Source: Streptomyces cinerochromogenes (GTDB taxonomy: Bacteria; Actinomycetota; Actinomycetes; Streptomycetales; Streptomycetaceae). From it: a stretch of 64,000 bases of DNA. The stretch spans positions 162,838 to 226,837 of the forward strand of contig NZ_BMRM01000016.1 in NCBI RefSeq assembly GCF_014648635.1, read 5' to 3'. The notes beneath the pieces were generated by a model. It did not search any database. It was not told the origin of the DNA and worked only from the letters and a program-made list of their open reading frames with translations. Every line of letters starts with the position of its first letter. Position 1 is the first letter of the stretch. A program made the translations under genes and the position numbers. Positions 24,408-32,303 of the stretch are shown one piece after another.

Positions 24408-24962
24408 TCAGAACAGCGGCTCCGGCAGCACGCCCTCCAGCGCGAGCAGCTTCCGCTTGGTCTCCAGCCCGCCCCCGAAACCGCCGATGCCGCCGTCGCT
24501 CTCCACCACCCGATGGCACGGCACCACGACCGGCAGCGGATTGGCCCCCATCGCCGCACCGACCGCCTGCGCCCCGCCGGGCTGCCCGACCCGCCCCGCC
24601 AGATCGCCGTACCCCACCACGGTGCCGTACGGCACACCGGACGCCAGCTCGCGCAGGACCTGCCGGTTGAACCCGGAGATCAGCGACCAGTCCAGGGGCA
24701 GGTCGAAGCCGTGCCGCTCGCCCGCGAAGTACGCCCGCAGCTGGCGTATCGCCTCCGCCAGCAACGGCGATCCCGGATCCTCCACGGGCTCGCCGCCCAG
24801 CCGGGCCGCCAGCCGCTCCAGCGCCCGCTCGCGCACCGCGTCCGAGGCGTGGAAGACGACGTTGACCAGGCCGTCGCGGGTCGCCGCCAGCATCAGCGGG
24901 CCGATGTCCGTGCCCACGACGGCCCACACGACCCGCTGCTCATCCTGCCCATGGCTGTCCAT
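24408..24962 (-). CDS. ogt: Methylated-DNA-protein cysteine methyltransferase
   Basis: A 184-residue O6-alkylguanine repair protein. It transfers the alkyl group to its own cysteine, in the active-site motif NPLPVVVPCHRVVESDG near residue 143. FNRQVLRELASGVPYGTVVGYGDLAGRVGQPGGAQAVGAAM is the DNA-binding helix-turn-helix with the arginine finger region. There is no Ada-type N-terminal regulatory domain. The ATG lies 7 nt after the -10 of a DNA-damage promoter (24991-24969), so the transcript is probably leaderless, consistent with the lack of a ribosome binding site. Confidence 0.93.
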   Translation of the reverse strand: MDSHGQDEQRVVWAVVGTDIGPLMLAATRDGLVNVVFHASDAVRERALERLAARLGGEPVEDPGSPLLAEAIRQLRAYFAGERHGFDLPLDWSLISGFNRQVLRELASGVPYGTVVGYGDLAGRVGQPGGAQAVGAAMGANPLPVVVPCHRVVESDGGIGGFGGGLETKRKLLALEGVLPEPLF

Positions 24963-24968
24963 GCGCCC

Positions 24969-24991
24969 ACGGTACGACCCGCCACTGACAA
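24969..24991 (-). promoter_or_regulatory. DNA-damage (RecA-NDp/PafBC-type) promoter of ogt
   Basis: On the minus strand, TTGTCAGTG (24991-24983), exactly 8 nt, then TACCGT (24974-24969). This is a perfect match to tTGTCRgtg-N8-TAnnnT, the LexA-independent damage promoter of actinobacteria. The ogt ATG begins 7 nt after the last base of the -10. Confidence 0.88.
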
Positions 24992-25003
24992 CGCCCGCCC
25001 GGC

Positions 25004-25876
25004 TCAGTCCCCGTCCAGCGCCGCCCGCACCACGTCGGGCTTGTTGGAGATGATCCCGTCACCCCCGTACCCGGCGACCCTGCGGGCGGTGGCCGCGTCG
25101 TCCACCGTCCAGGCGAACAACCCCAGCGGCCTGCCGTGCGGCCCGTCGAAGGCGTGCACGGTCGCGACGTACTCCGGGGACAGCGACCCGTACGACGGGT
25201 TGACCATGTCGGTGAAACGAGCGAACCCGTGCAGCTGTGCCACGGTGGGCGTACCGAGGTAGCCGGTGATCACCGCGGGCCTCAGCTCGTGCACCGTCCG
25301 CACGCTGTCGGCGCTGAAGCTCTGTACGATCAGCCGTCCGAGGTGCGGGCGGTCCAGCCAGCCCTCGTTGCCGAGGAGCCTCAGCGTCTGCCGCTCGATG
25401 CCCGGGTACAGCTCGGGACTCTTGATCTCCAGGAGCAGCTTCTCGTGGTTGTGCTCGACCCGGCGCATGTACTGCCTCAGCGTCGGCACGCGCGTGCCCG
25501 CGTACGCGGGGGAGAACCAGCTGCCCGCGTCCAGCCGGGCGATCTCGGCCGCGGTGAAGTCCCCCACCTTCCAGGGCGCACGGCCGGGGAAGACGTCCTC
25601 GACGTCCGTGGTCCGCTGCAGGCTCTCGTCGTGCAGAACGACCAGTTCGCCGTCCCTGGTGCGCTGGACGTCGTTCTCGACCCAGGAGAAGCCCAGCTGG
25701 GCGGCCTTGTCGATGGCGGCCAGCGTGTTCTCCGGGGCGTAGGCGGAGGCGCCCCGGTGGGCGATCACCGTGGGCACGTGGACCTCGCGCGCGCGTGCGT
25801 CCGAGGTGGAGCTCAGCAGGGCCACGGCCGTGCCCAGGGCCGCGGCGACGGTGGCGGCGACCACGCGTGCGTACAT
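25004..25876 (-). CDS. Secreted glycerophosphodiester phosphodiesterase
   Basis: A 290-residue enzyme releasing glycerol 3-phosphate from glycerophosphodiesters. A Sec-type signal peptide (MYARVVAATVAAALGTAVALLSSTSDARA) precedes the GDPD TIM-barrel. Catalytic motifs: VIAHRGASAYAPENTLAAIDKA with the acid-base histidine, VENDVQRTRDGELVVLHDESLQRTTD with the metal ligands and second histidine, and later KLLLEIKSP. FAWTVDDAATARRVAGYGGDGIISNKPD is the C-terminal motif. ATG 25876 has GAGGAG upstream. Such enzymes are often phosphate-regulated, but I find no convincing PHO box; the spacer has only one GTTGACC. Confidence 0.92.
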   Translation of the reverse strand: MYARVVAATVAAALGTAVALLSSTSDARAREVHVPTVIAHRGASAYAPENTLAAIDKAAQLGFSWVENDVQRTRDGELVVLHDESLQRTTDVEDVFPGRAPWKVGDFTAAEIARLDAGSWFSPAYAGTRVPTLRQYMRRVEHNHEKLLLEIKSPELYPGIERQTLRLLGNEGWLDRPHLGRLIVQSFSADSVRTVHELRPAVITGYLGTPTVAQLHGFARFTDMVNPSYGSLSPEYVATVHAFDGPHGRPLGLFAWTVDDAATARRVAGYGGDGIISNKPDVVRAALDGD

Positions 25877-26154
25877 GCGTACTCCTCGCGTCGAGCGAAT
25901 ACCGACAGCACAAGACTGACAGCAGTGGGTCAACGGCACCCGGGCGCACCATGACCACAGATTGACTGGTGATGTCCAGGACCGCTCACCGGTGCCGCAC
26001 ATCTGCGGCTAGGACGTGTTTCTTTGCCGGAAAGTCGTTCGACCATTCCGGTGGGGGTCATACTCTCAGCGACAACCCTGACCGCCCGTGCGGTCCTGGG
26101 ACGGGGGCATATTCAGGTATTCCGGGACGCAAGAAGGCGGAAGGGCAGCCGCGG

Positions 26155-27033
26155 ATGCAAGGCACGGTCGACGGATTCAGCTACGGGGCCGTCACCCCGT
26201 TGGTGGCCTATCTGATGGCGTGCCTCGGCGGCGCCCTCGGCCTGCGCTGCACCACACGCTCCCTGCTGGTCACCCAATCGCGGCGCCCCGCCTGGCTGGC
26301 CCTGGGGTCGGGGGCGATCGGCTCCGGCATCTGGACCATGCACTTCGTCGCCATGATGGGCTTCAGCATCGAGGAGGCGCCGATCCACTACGACAAGCCG
26401 ATCACCTACGCGAGCCTGGGGCTGGCCGTCGTCATGGTCGGCGTAGGGATCTTCATCGTCGGCTACCGGGGTGCCACCGGTACGCCCCTCTTCACCGGCG
26501 GCACGATCACCGGCCTGGGTGTGGCTTCCATGCACTACCTCGGCATGGCGGGCGTCCGCTTCCACGGCCGGTTCACCTACAACACGCTCACCGTCGCCGC
26601 CTCCGTCGTCATAGCGGTCGTGGCCGCCACCGCCGCACTGTGGGCCGCCGGACAGGTGCGGGGCTTCCTGTGGAGCGTCGGAGCGAGTCTCGTCATGGGA
26701 CTCGCGGTCAGCGGCATGCACTACACCGGGATGGCCGCCCTCAGCGTCCACCTCGACGGCGCCTCCCACACCGCCGGCGGTGTGCCGGAGGCGTCCGTGC
26801 TCGCGCCCATGCTGATCGGCCCGCTCGCCTTCCTGCTCCTCGCGGGCGTCGTCGCGGTCTTCGATCCGCTCATGATCATGGGCCGGCCCGACGGGAGTCA
26901 GGGCGAGCACAAACCGGGCGTCCCGGCCGCCGCCGTCGCCACGCACACGGAGCGCCGTCCCGCCCTGCACGAGGGGCGCCGGCCCGCCCGCCGACCCGAG
27001 CACCACGGCTCCCGCACCCCCCAGAACCGCTGA
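26155..27033 (+). CDS. MHYT-domain integral membrane sensor
   Basis: A 292-residue membrane protein with seven predicted helices and the three MHYT motifs that define the family: MHFVAMMGF, MHYLGMAGV and MHYTGMAAL. The Met and His residues are proposed to bind copper and sense oxygen, CO or NO. Here the sensor has no GGDEF, EAL or kinase output domain; the C-terminus is a short hydrophilic tail ending HHGSRTPQNR. ATG 26155 follows a GGAAGGGCAG stretch. The 278-bp upstream spacer contains an AT-richer section (TGTTTCTTTGCCGGAAAG) but no clear promoter. The gene ends 10 bp before the uvrB promoter. Confidence 0.9.
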   Translation: MQGTVDGFSYGAVTPLVAYLMACLGGALGLRCTTRSLLVTQSRRPAWLALGSGAIGSGIWTMHFVAMMGFSIEEAPIHYDKPITYASLGLAVVMVGVGIFIVGYRGATGTPLFTGGTITGLGVASMHYLGMAGVRFHGRFTYNTLTVAASVVIAVVAATAALWAAGQVRGFLWSVGASLVMGLAVSGMHYTGMAALSVHLDGASHTAGGVPEASVLAPMLIGPLAFLLLAGVVAVFDPLMIMGRPDGSQGEHKPGVPAAAVATHTERRPALHEGRRPARRPEHHGSRTPQNR

Positions 27034-27043
27034 CCGGAGCCCG

Positions 27044-27066
27044 TTGTCAGTGGGGGGTCGTACGGT
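27044..27066 (+). promoter_or_regulatory. DNA-damage (RecA-NDp/PafBC-type) promoter of uvrB
   Basis: TTGTCAGTG at 27044-27052, 8 nt, then TACGGT at 27061-27066: a perfect match to tTGTCRgtg-N8-TAnnnT. ATG 27074 lies 8 nt after the last base of the -10, so transcription should begin at or next to the start codon. No LexA box is visible. Confidence 0.9.
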
Positions 27067-27073
27067 TGATGTC

Positions 27074-29212
27074 ATGCGGCCCGTTTCCCACATCGAACGC
27101 ACGGTGGCGCCCTTCGAGGTCGTCAGCCCCTACCAGCCCAGCGGTGACCAGCCGGCGGCCATCGCCGAGCTGGCCAAGCGCATCGAGGCCGGTGAGAAGG
27201 ACGTCGTCCTCCTGGGCGCGACCGGCACCGGCAAGTCCGCCACCACCGCGTGGATGATCGAGAAGCTCCAGCGTCCCACCCTCGTGATGGCACCGAACAA
27301 GACGCTGGCCGCCCAGCTGGCGAACGAGTTCCGCGAGCTGCTGCCGAACAACGCGGTCGAGTACTTCGTCTCGTACTACGACTACTACCAGCCCGAGGCC
27401 TACGTCCCCCAGTCGGACACCTACATCGAGAAGGACTCCTCGATCAACGAGGAGGTCGAGCGCCTGCGCCACTCGGCGACCAACTCGCTGCTCACCCGCC
27501 GCGACGTCGTCGTGGTCGCCTCGGTGTCCTGCATCTACGGCCTCGGTACGCCGCAGGAGTACGTGGACCGCATGGTCCCCCTCCGGGTCGGCGACGAGAT
27601 CGACCGGGACGAGCTGCTGCGCCGCTTCGTCGACATCCAGTACACGCGCAACGACATGGCCTTCACCCGCGGCACCTTCCGGGTCCGCGGCGACACCATC
27701 GAGATCTTCCCGGTCTACGAGGAGCTGGCCGTCCGCATCGAGATGTTCGGCGACGAGATCGAGGCGCTCTCCACGCTCCACCCGATCACCGGCGAGATCA
27801 TCAGCGACGACCAGCAGCTCTACGTCTTCCCCGCCTCCCACTACGTCGCAGGCCCCGAGCGCATGGAGCGGGCCGTCAACGACATCGAGAAGGAGCTGGG
27901 GGAGCGCCTCGCCGAGCTGGAGAAGCAGGGCAAGCTCCTGGAGGCCCAGCGGCTTCGCATGCGCACCACCTACGACATCGAGATGCTCCGCCAGATCGGC
28001 ACCTGCTCCGGCGTGGAGAACTACTCGATGCACTTCGACGGCCGCTTGCCCGGCTCCCCGCCCAACACCCTGCTGGACTACTTCCCGGACGACTTCCTGC
28101 TCGTCATCGACGAGTCGCACGTGACCGTCCCGCAGATCGGCGCCATGTACGAGGGCGACGCCTCCCGCAAGCGCACCCTCGTGGACCACGGCTTCCGCCT
28201 GCCCTCCGCCCTGGACAACCGCCCCCTGAAGTGGGAGGAGTTCCAGGAGCGCATCGGTCAGACCGTCTACCTGTCGGCCACCCCGGGCACCTACGAGATG
28301 TCCCGCTCGGACGGCGCGGTCGAGCAGATCATCCGCCCGACCGGCCTGGTCGACCCGGAGGTCGTGGTCAAGCCCACCGAGGGCCAGATCGACGACCTGG
28401 TGCACGAGATCCGCAAGCGCACCGAGAAGGACGAGCGGGTCCTCGTCACCACGCTGACCAAGAAGATGGCCGAGGACCTCACCGACTACTTCCTGGAGCT
28501 CGGCATCCAGGTCCGCTATCTGCACAGCGACGTCGACACCCTGCGCCGTATCGAGCTGCTGCGCGAGCTGCGCTCCGGTGAGTACGACGTCCTGGTCGGC
28601 ATCAACCTGCTGCGTGAGGGCCTCGACCTGCCCGAGGTGTCCCTGGTGGCGATCCTGGACGCCGACAAGGAGGGCTTCCTCCGCTCGGGCACCTCGCTGA
28701 TCCAGACCATCGGCCGTGCGGCGCGCAACGTCTCCGGCCAGGTCCACATGTACGCCGACAAGATCACCCCGGCGATGGAGAAGGCCATCGAGGAGACCAA
28801 CCGCCGCCGGGAGAAGCAGATCGCCTACAACAAGGCGAACGGCATCGACCCCCAGCCCCTGCGCAAGAAGATCAACGACATCGTCGCGCAGATCGCCCGC
28901 GAGGAGGTCGACACGGAGCAACTCCTCGGCTCCGGTTACCGCACCGCGAAGGACGGCAAGGGCGCGAAGGCCCCCGTCCCGTCGCTCGGTGACAAGGCGG
29001 CCAAGGGAGCGAAGGCCGGCAAGACCGCCAAGGGCAAGGCGGTGCCCACGGACCGTCCGGCGGCCGAACTGGCCGAGCAGATCGAGGAGATGACCGAGCG
29101 CATGCGCGCCGCCGCCGCGGAGCTGCAGTTCGAGGTCGCGGCCCGGCTGCGCGACGAGGTCGCCGAGATGAAGAAGGAACTGCGCCAGATGCGGGAGGCA
29201 GGCCTCGCCTGA
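27074..29212 (+). CDS. uvrB: Excinuclease ABC subunit B
   Basis: A 712-residue UvrB, the damage-verifying helicase-like subunit of nucleotide excision repair. Walker A is GATGTGKS near residue 53. The beta-hairpin that inserts between strands is YYDYYQPEAYVPQSDTYIEKD. Helicase motifs include VIDESHVTVPQIG, VYLSATPGTYE and SLIQTIGRAARN. The C-terminal UvrC-interacting UVR helices are LAEQIEEMTERMRAAAAELQFEVAARLRDEV. A Lys/Ala/Gly-rich linker (KGAKAPVPSLGDKAAKGAKAGKTAKGKA) precedes the UVR motif. The TTG at 27044 is in frame but lies in the promoter, so ATG 27074 is the start. Confidence 0.97.
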   Translation: MRPVSHIERTVAPFEVVSPYQPSGDQPAAIAELAKRIEAGEKDVVLLGATGTGKSATTAWMIEKLQRPTLVMAPNKTLAAQLANEFRELLPNNAVEYFVSYYDYYQPEAYVPQSDTYIEKDSSINEEVERLRHSATNSLLTRRDVVVVASVSCIYGLGTPQEYVDRMVPLRVGDEIDRDELLRRFVDIQYTRNDMAFTRGTFRVRGDTIEIFPVYEELAVRIEMFGDEIEALSTLHPITGEIISDDQQLYVFPASHYVAGPERMERAVNDIEKELGERLAELEKQGKLLEAQRLRMRTTYDIEMLRQIGTCSGVENYSMHFDGRLPGSPPNTLLDYFPDDFLLVIDESHVTVPQIGAMYEGDASRKRTLVDHGFRLPSALDNRPLKWEEFQERIGQTVYLSATPGTYEMSRSDGAVEQIIRPTGLVDPEVVVKPTEGQIDDLVHEIRKRTEKDERVLVTTLTKKMAEDLTDYFLELGIQVRYLHSDVDTLRRIELLRELRSGEYDVLVGINLLREGLDLPEVSLVAILDADKEGFLRSGTSLIQTIGRAARNVSGQVHMYADKITPAMEKAIEETNRRREKQIAYNKANGIDPQPLRKKINDIVAQIAREEVDTEQLLGSGYRTAKDGKGAKAPVPSLGDKAAKGAKAGKTAKGKAVPTDRPAAELAEQIEEMTERMRAAAAELQFEVAARLRDEVAEMKKELRQMREAGLA

Positions 29213-29291
29213 ACCCGCGCGGCAGTGCCGGCCCTCGGCATAAGCGCCAAGTGTTGCAACACCGACACAAAGCGCGAGTCGGGGGTCGGCA

Positions 29292-29314
29292 CTGTCAGTG
29301 GCCCTGCGTAGGGT
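29292..29314 (+). promoter_or_regulatory. DNA-damage (RecA-NDp/PafBC-type) promoter of the terD gene
   Basis: CTGTCAGTG at 29292-29300, 8 nt, then TAGGGT at 29309-29314. Only the least conserved first base deviates from tTGTCRgtg-N8-TAnnnT. The TerD GTG is 71 nt beyond the -10, leaving a normal leader with a GAGGGG ribosome binding site. Confidence 0.8.
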
Positions 29315-29384
29315 TTTGGCAACCGCGCGGTGCGCAGCGACAGCTCGGCGCGGCAACAGGGGACCGTCGAGAGGGGATTCAGCC

Positions 29385-29963
29385 GTGTCCGTCAACTTGT
29401 CCAAGGGTCAGGCCATCAGCCTGGAGAAGAAGGACGGGGGCACCCTGACCGCGGTCCGTATGGGGCTCGGCTGGCAGGCGGCGAAGCGGCGCGGGCTGTT
29501 CGGCTCCCGCACCCGTGAGATCGACCTGGACGCCTCGGCGATCCTCTTCGCCGGCGCGGACCCCAGGGACGTCGTCTTCTTCCGCCACCTGGTGAGCGAC
29601 GACGGCTCCGTGCGTCACACCGGCGACAACCTCGTCGGCGGAGCAGGCCAGGGCGGTGACGACGAGGCGATCCTGGTGGACCTCCAGCGCGTCCCGGTCC
29701 ACATCGACCAGATCGTCTTCACGGTGAACTCCTTCACCGGCCAGACCTTCCAGGAGGTGCAGAACGCCTTCTGCCGGCTCCTGGACGAGTCCAACGGCCA
29801 GGAACTCGCCCGCTACACGCTGGCCGGCGGCGGCGAGTACACCGCCCAGATCATGGCCAAGGTCCACCGGGCGGGCACCGGCTGGACGATGACCGCCATC
29901 GGCGCCCCGGCCAACGGACGCACCTTCCAGGACCTGATGCCGGCGATCGTGCCGCACCTCTAG
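29385..29963 (+). CDS. TerD-family stress protein
   Basis: A 192-residue TerD protein starting at GTG 29385 (VSVNLSKGQAISLEKKDGG) behind GAGGGG. Calcium-binding family motifs are visible: EIDLDASAILFAGADPRDVVFFRH, then VRHTGDNLVGGAGQGGDDEAILVDLQRVP, followed by FTVNSFTGQTFQEVQNAFCRLLDESNGQELARYTL. TerD proteins take part in tellurite, phage and oxidative or DNA-damage stress complexes near the membrane. It is the first gene after uvrB, with its own damage-type promoter, and is followed by a TerD chimera and a TerC transporter. Confidence 0.93.
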   Translation: MSVNLSKGQAISLEKKDGGTLTAVRMGLGWQAAKRRGLFGSRTREIDLDASAILFAGADPRDVVFFRHLVSDDGSVRHTGDNLVGGAGQGGDDEAILVDLQRVPVHIDQIVFTVNSFTGQTFQEVQNAFCRLLDESNGQELARYTLAGGGEYTAQIMAKVHRAGTGWTMTAIGAPANGRTFQDLMPAIVPHL

Positions 29964-30082
29964 GACGTACCGCCCGCTCTCAGCCGGCGCGGTGGTGCCT
30001 CCGCGGCGACGGCACGGTGGCGAAGGCCGGCGCGCCGATCAGGGTGATACGCACGACAGAACGACACAGGGGGGCGACGGCG

Positions 30083-32074
30083 ATGGCGGCTGAGCTGGTG
30101 CGGGGGCAGAACCACCCGCTGCCCCAGGACCGACTGGAGATCCGGATCTCGGCCGGGGTGCCGGTGCTGGCAGGGGTCACATTCGGCGACGAGCACGGCA
30201 GGGTGCACGGCCGGGAAGGGACGGCCGGCCCCGGCGCCCCACCACCGCCCGCCGTCGAGGCGCCCCGCCCGGTCGCCGCTGAGCACCGCCTGGCCGTCGA
30301 CCTGGCCGCCCTGCCCGAGGCCGTGCACAGGGTCGACGTGTTCCTCGCCCTGCCCGCCCACACCGCGGGCCCGCGCCGCTTCGGCGCCGCTCCGGCCCCG
30401 CACACCACGGTGAACGGCCCGGACGGCACCGAAATCGCCTCCTACACCCTCACCGGCCTGGACGCCGAGACGGCCGTGATCACCCTGGAGCTGTACCGCA
30501 GGCAGGGCGCCTGGAAAGTGCGTGCGATGGGCCAGGGCTACGCGGGCGGTCTCCCCGCGCTCCTCGCCGACAAGGGCCTGACCGACGCCACCGACCTCGC
30601 GAAGGCCGTCCAGGAGGCGGCAGCCCAGAGCCTGCCCGGCCCGGCATCCGTGCCGGTGACCCGCCCCGACCCGGGACCGCGGACCGCCGGGTCCGATTCC
30701 CGGACCGGCTCCGTCTCCCAGACCGCCTCCGCTGCCGGTCTCCCACAGCCACCGCGACCGTACGACCCGCAGAGCCGCGACGACGGCGACGGTGCCCCCG
30801 TTCCCCGGCATCCCGGCGGGCCGGTCGACTACACACATCCTCGCCGCACCCACAGCGTTCCGTCCTCACCGCCACCGCCACCGCCACCGCCACCGCCACC
30901 GCCACCGCCACCGCCACCCCCGGCGCCCGCACCGGCCGACGGGCGGCCCGCTCGGCCCGTGGCCGGAGACGCCGTGGGCTGGTCGATGGAGGAGCGGCTG
31001 TACAACCAGGTCTGGGGCATGTTCGAGGACCTGGCCCGCACCGTCGCCGCCTACCGCGGTGCCGTGGAGTTCGCCGACTCCCGCCTGGAGAAAGAGCTGG
31101 ACCAGGCCCTCGCCGACCCGCGCCTACGGCTCGGCACCGCGGGCGGTGCCGCCCGCGACGCGGCCCACGCTCGCCGGACCCAGCTGGCCGACCAGGCGCG
31201 TGCGGCCCTCGACCGCGATCTGGCCCAGCTCACCGCCGAGGCTGAGGTGGTGGAACCGGCGCTCCCACCCGCCTTCGCCCGCTGGGAGAACCCCGTCTGG
31301 CACGCCTACCGCGTCCCCGCCGAGCCGCCGATGGCCCTGCGGCTCGGCGATCTCCACCTGCCCGAGAGCGTGCCCCTGCGTATCCCACTGCTGGTCAGGA
31401 TGCCGTTGGAACGTGGTCTGTGGATCGACAGCGGTCCGACGGAGGCCACCGACGACGGCGTGCCCGACTCCGCCGAGCTACGGCACCTGGCCATGACGGC
31501 GGCGGTCGCGCTCGCTGCGCGTCTGCTCGCCGTGCACCCGCCCGGGGCGTTCGCCGTCCAGGTCATCGATCCGGCCGGTGGCGGGTCACCGGCGTTGCTC
31601 CCGCTGACGCGGTCCGGAGTGCTGGCCGCGCCGCCCGCGACCGGGGCGGTGGGGGTCGCGCAGACGCTGGAGCGGCTCACCCGGCGGGTCGACCTGATGC
31701 AGATGGCGGTGCGCGGCGGCGCGGCCGAGTCGCTGCCGGCCGATGTGGACACCGCTCAGCAACTCCTGATCGTCAACGACTTCCCGCACGGGTTCGACGA
31801 CCGGTCGGTGACGCGGCTGCGCTATCTCGCCGACGAAGGCCCGCTCGTCGGCGTGCACCTCCTGCTGGTGGCCGACCGCGGGGACGCCGCCGCCTACGGC
31901 CCCTTGCTCGATCCGTTGTGGCGTTCGCTGTTGCGACTCACTCCGCTGCCCGACGACCACCTGGCGGATCCGTGGGTCGGTCACGCCTGGACGTACGAAC
32001 CCTCACCCGTCCCGGCCGGCAGCGGGATCCTGCAACAGGTGCTCGCCGAGGTGGCCAGGGCTCACACCAAGTAA
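30083..32074 (+). CDS. TerD domain - polyproline - FtsK-like (no Walker motifs) chimera
   Basis: A 663-residue protein. Residues about 1-200 form a divergent TerD domain (GQNHPLPQDRLEIRISAGVPV; HRVDVFLALPAHTAG; GTEIASYTLTGLDAETAVITLELYRRQGAWKVRAMGQGY). A linker with 18 prolines in a row follows, encoded by CCACCG hexamers at about 30866-30918. The C-terminal half, helical region plus LAARLLAVHPPGAFAVQVIDPAGGG and LLIVNDFPHGFDDRSVTRLRYLADEGPLVGVHLLLVAD, resembles the segment before the ATPase core of FtsK/SpoIIIE-like Ter-associated proteins, but no Walker A or B is present. ATG 30083 has AGGGGGG upstream. Confidence 0.75.
   Translation: MAAELVRGQNHPLPQDRLEIRISAGVPVLAGVTFGDEHGRVHGREGTAGPGAPPPPAVEAPRPVAAEHRLAVDLAALPEAVHRVDVFLALPAHTAGPRRFGAAPAPHTTVNGPDGTEIASYTLTGLDAETAVITLELYRRQGAWKVRAMGQGYAGGLPALLADKGLTDATDLAKAVQEAAAQSLPGPASVPVTRPDPGPRTAGSDSRTGSVSQTASAAGLPQPPRPYDPQSRDDGDGAPVPRHPGGPVDYTHPRRTHSVPSSPPPPPPPPPPPPPPPPPPAPAPADGRPARPVAGDAVGWSMEERLYNQVWGMFEDLARTVAAYRGAVEFADSRLEKELDQALADPRLRLGTAGGAARDAAHARRTQLADQARAALDRDLAQLTAEAEVVEPALPPAFARWENPVWHAYRVPAEPPMALRLGDLHLPESVPLRIPLLVRMPLERGLWIDSGPTEATDDGVPDSAELRHLAMTAAVALAARLLAVHPPGAFAVQVIDPAGGGSPALLPLTRSGVLAAPPATGAVGVAQTLERLTRRVDLMQMAVRGGAAESLPADVDTAQQLLIVNDFPHGFDDRSVTRLRYLADEGPLVGVHLLLVADRGDAAAYGPLLDPLWRSLLRLTPLPDDHLADPWVGHAWTYEPSPVPAGSGILQQVLAEVARAHTK
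30866..30918 (+). repeat. CCACCG hexamer microsatellite encoding polyproline
   Basis: An uninterrupted run of about eight or nine CACCGC/CCACCG hexamers in the linker of the TerD chimera. It encodes 18 consecutive prolines and stays in frame if hexamers are lost or gained. Confidence 0.9.
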
Positions 32075-32123
32075 CGGTAAAGTCATTCTGAGCTGCTTGT
32101 TTGGAGATTCTTTTACTTTGCTC

Positions 32124-32153
32124 TTTACCTTTCCTTGGTGATTGGGGTACTCT
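32124..32153 (+). promoter_or_regulatory. Promoter of the terC leader
   Basis: TTTACC at 32124-32129, 18 nt, then TACTCT at 32148-32153. The predicted transcription start, near 32160, falls exactly at the first base of the riboswitch. The surrounding 32085-32150 segment is unusually AT-rich for this genome. Confidence 0.55.
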
Positions 32154-32159
32154 CGTCCG

Positions 32160-32258
32160 TACGGAGGGGAGTACTCCCTGACTGCGGCGCACCCGTCAGT
32201 ACGGACCGTTCAGGGTCCCGGGGCGCCGGCCCATCGCGGGTGGAAGAGACCTCCGGCA
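32160..32258 (+). promoter_or_regulatory. yybP-ykoY (manganese) riboswitch upstream of terC
   Basis: The leader has both conserved internal-loop strands of the yybP-ykoY family: GGGGAGTA (32166-32173) right after the P1 5' strand CGGAGG (32162-32167), and GGAAGAGA (32242-32249) right before the P1 3' strand CCTCCG (32250-32255). P1 closes as 6 G-C-rich pairs. The intervening arms contain inverted pieces such as CTGACTGCGG/CCCGTCAG. This family senses Mn2+ and typically controls MntP, TerC and P-type ATPase exporters, and a TerC gene follows. Confidence 0.82.
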
Positions 32259-32300
32259 GCGACAACGCTGATGTGTTTGCCGTCACGTAATGCCGGAGGT
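32249..32300 (+). promoter_or_regulatory. Riboswitch expression platform: RBS-sequestering helix
   Basis: ACCTCCGGCA (32249-32258), which contains the P1 3' strand, is the exact reverse complement of TGCCGGAGGT (32291-32300), which contains the terC ribosome binding site GGAGG 32295-32299. When P1 forms with Mn2+ the ribosome site is free; without it, the same strand can pair with the ribosome site over 10 bp. This implies translational ON control by metal. Confidence 0.75.
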
Positions 32301-32303
32301 GCA

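Noticed and set aside
25877..25960. PHO box before the glycerophosphodiester phosphodiesterase gene
   Set aside because: Only a single GTTGACC-like heptamer is present; PhoP boxes need spaced direct repeats.
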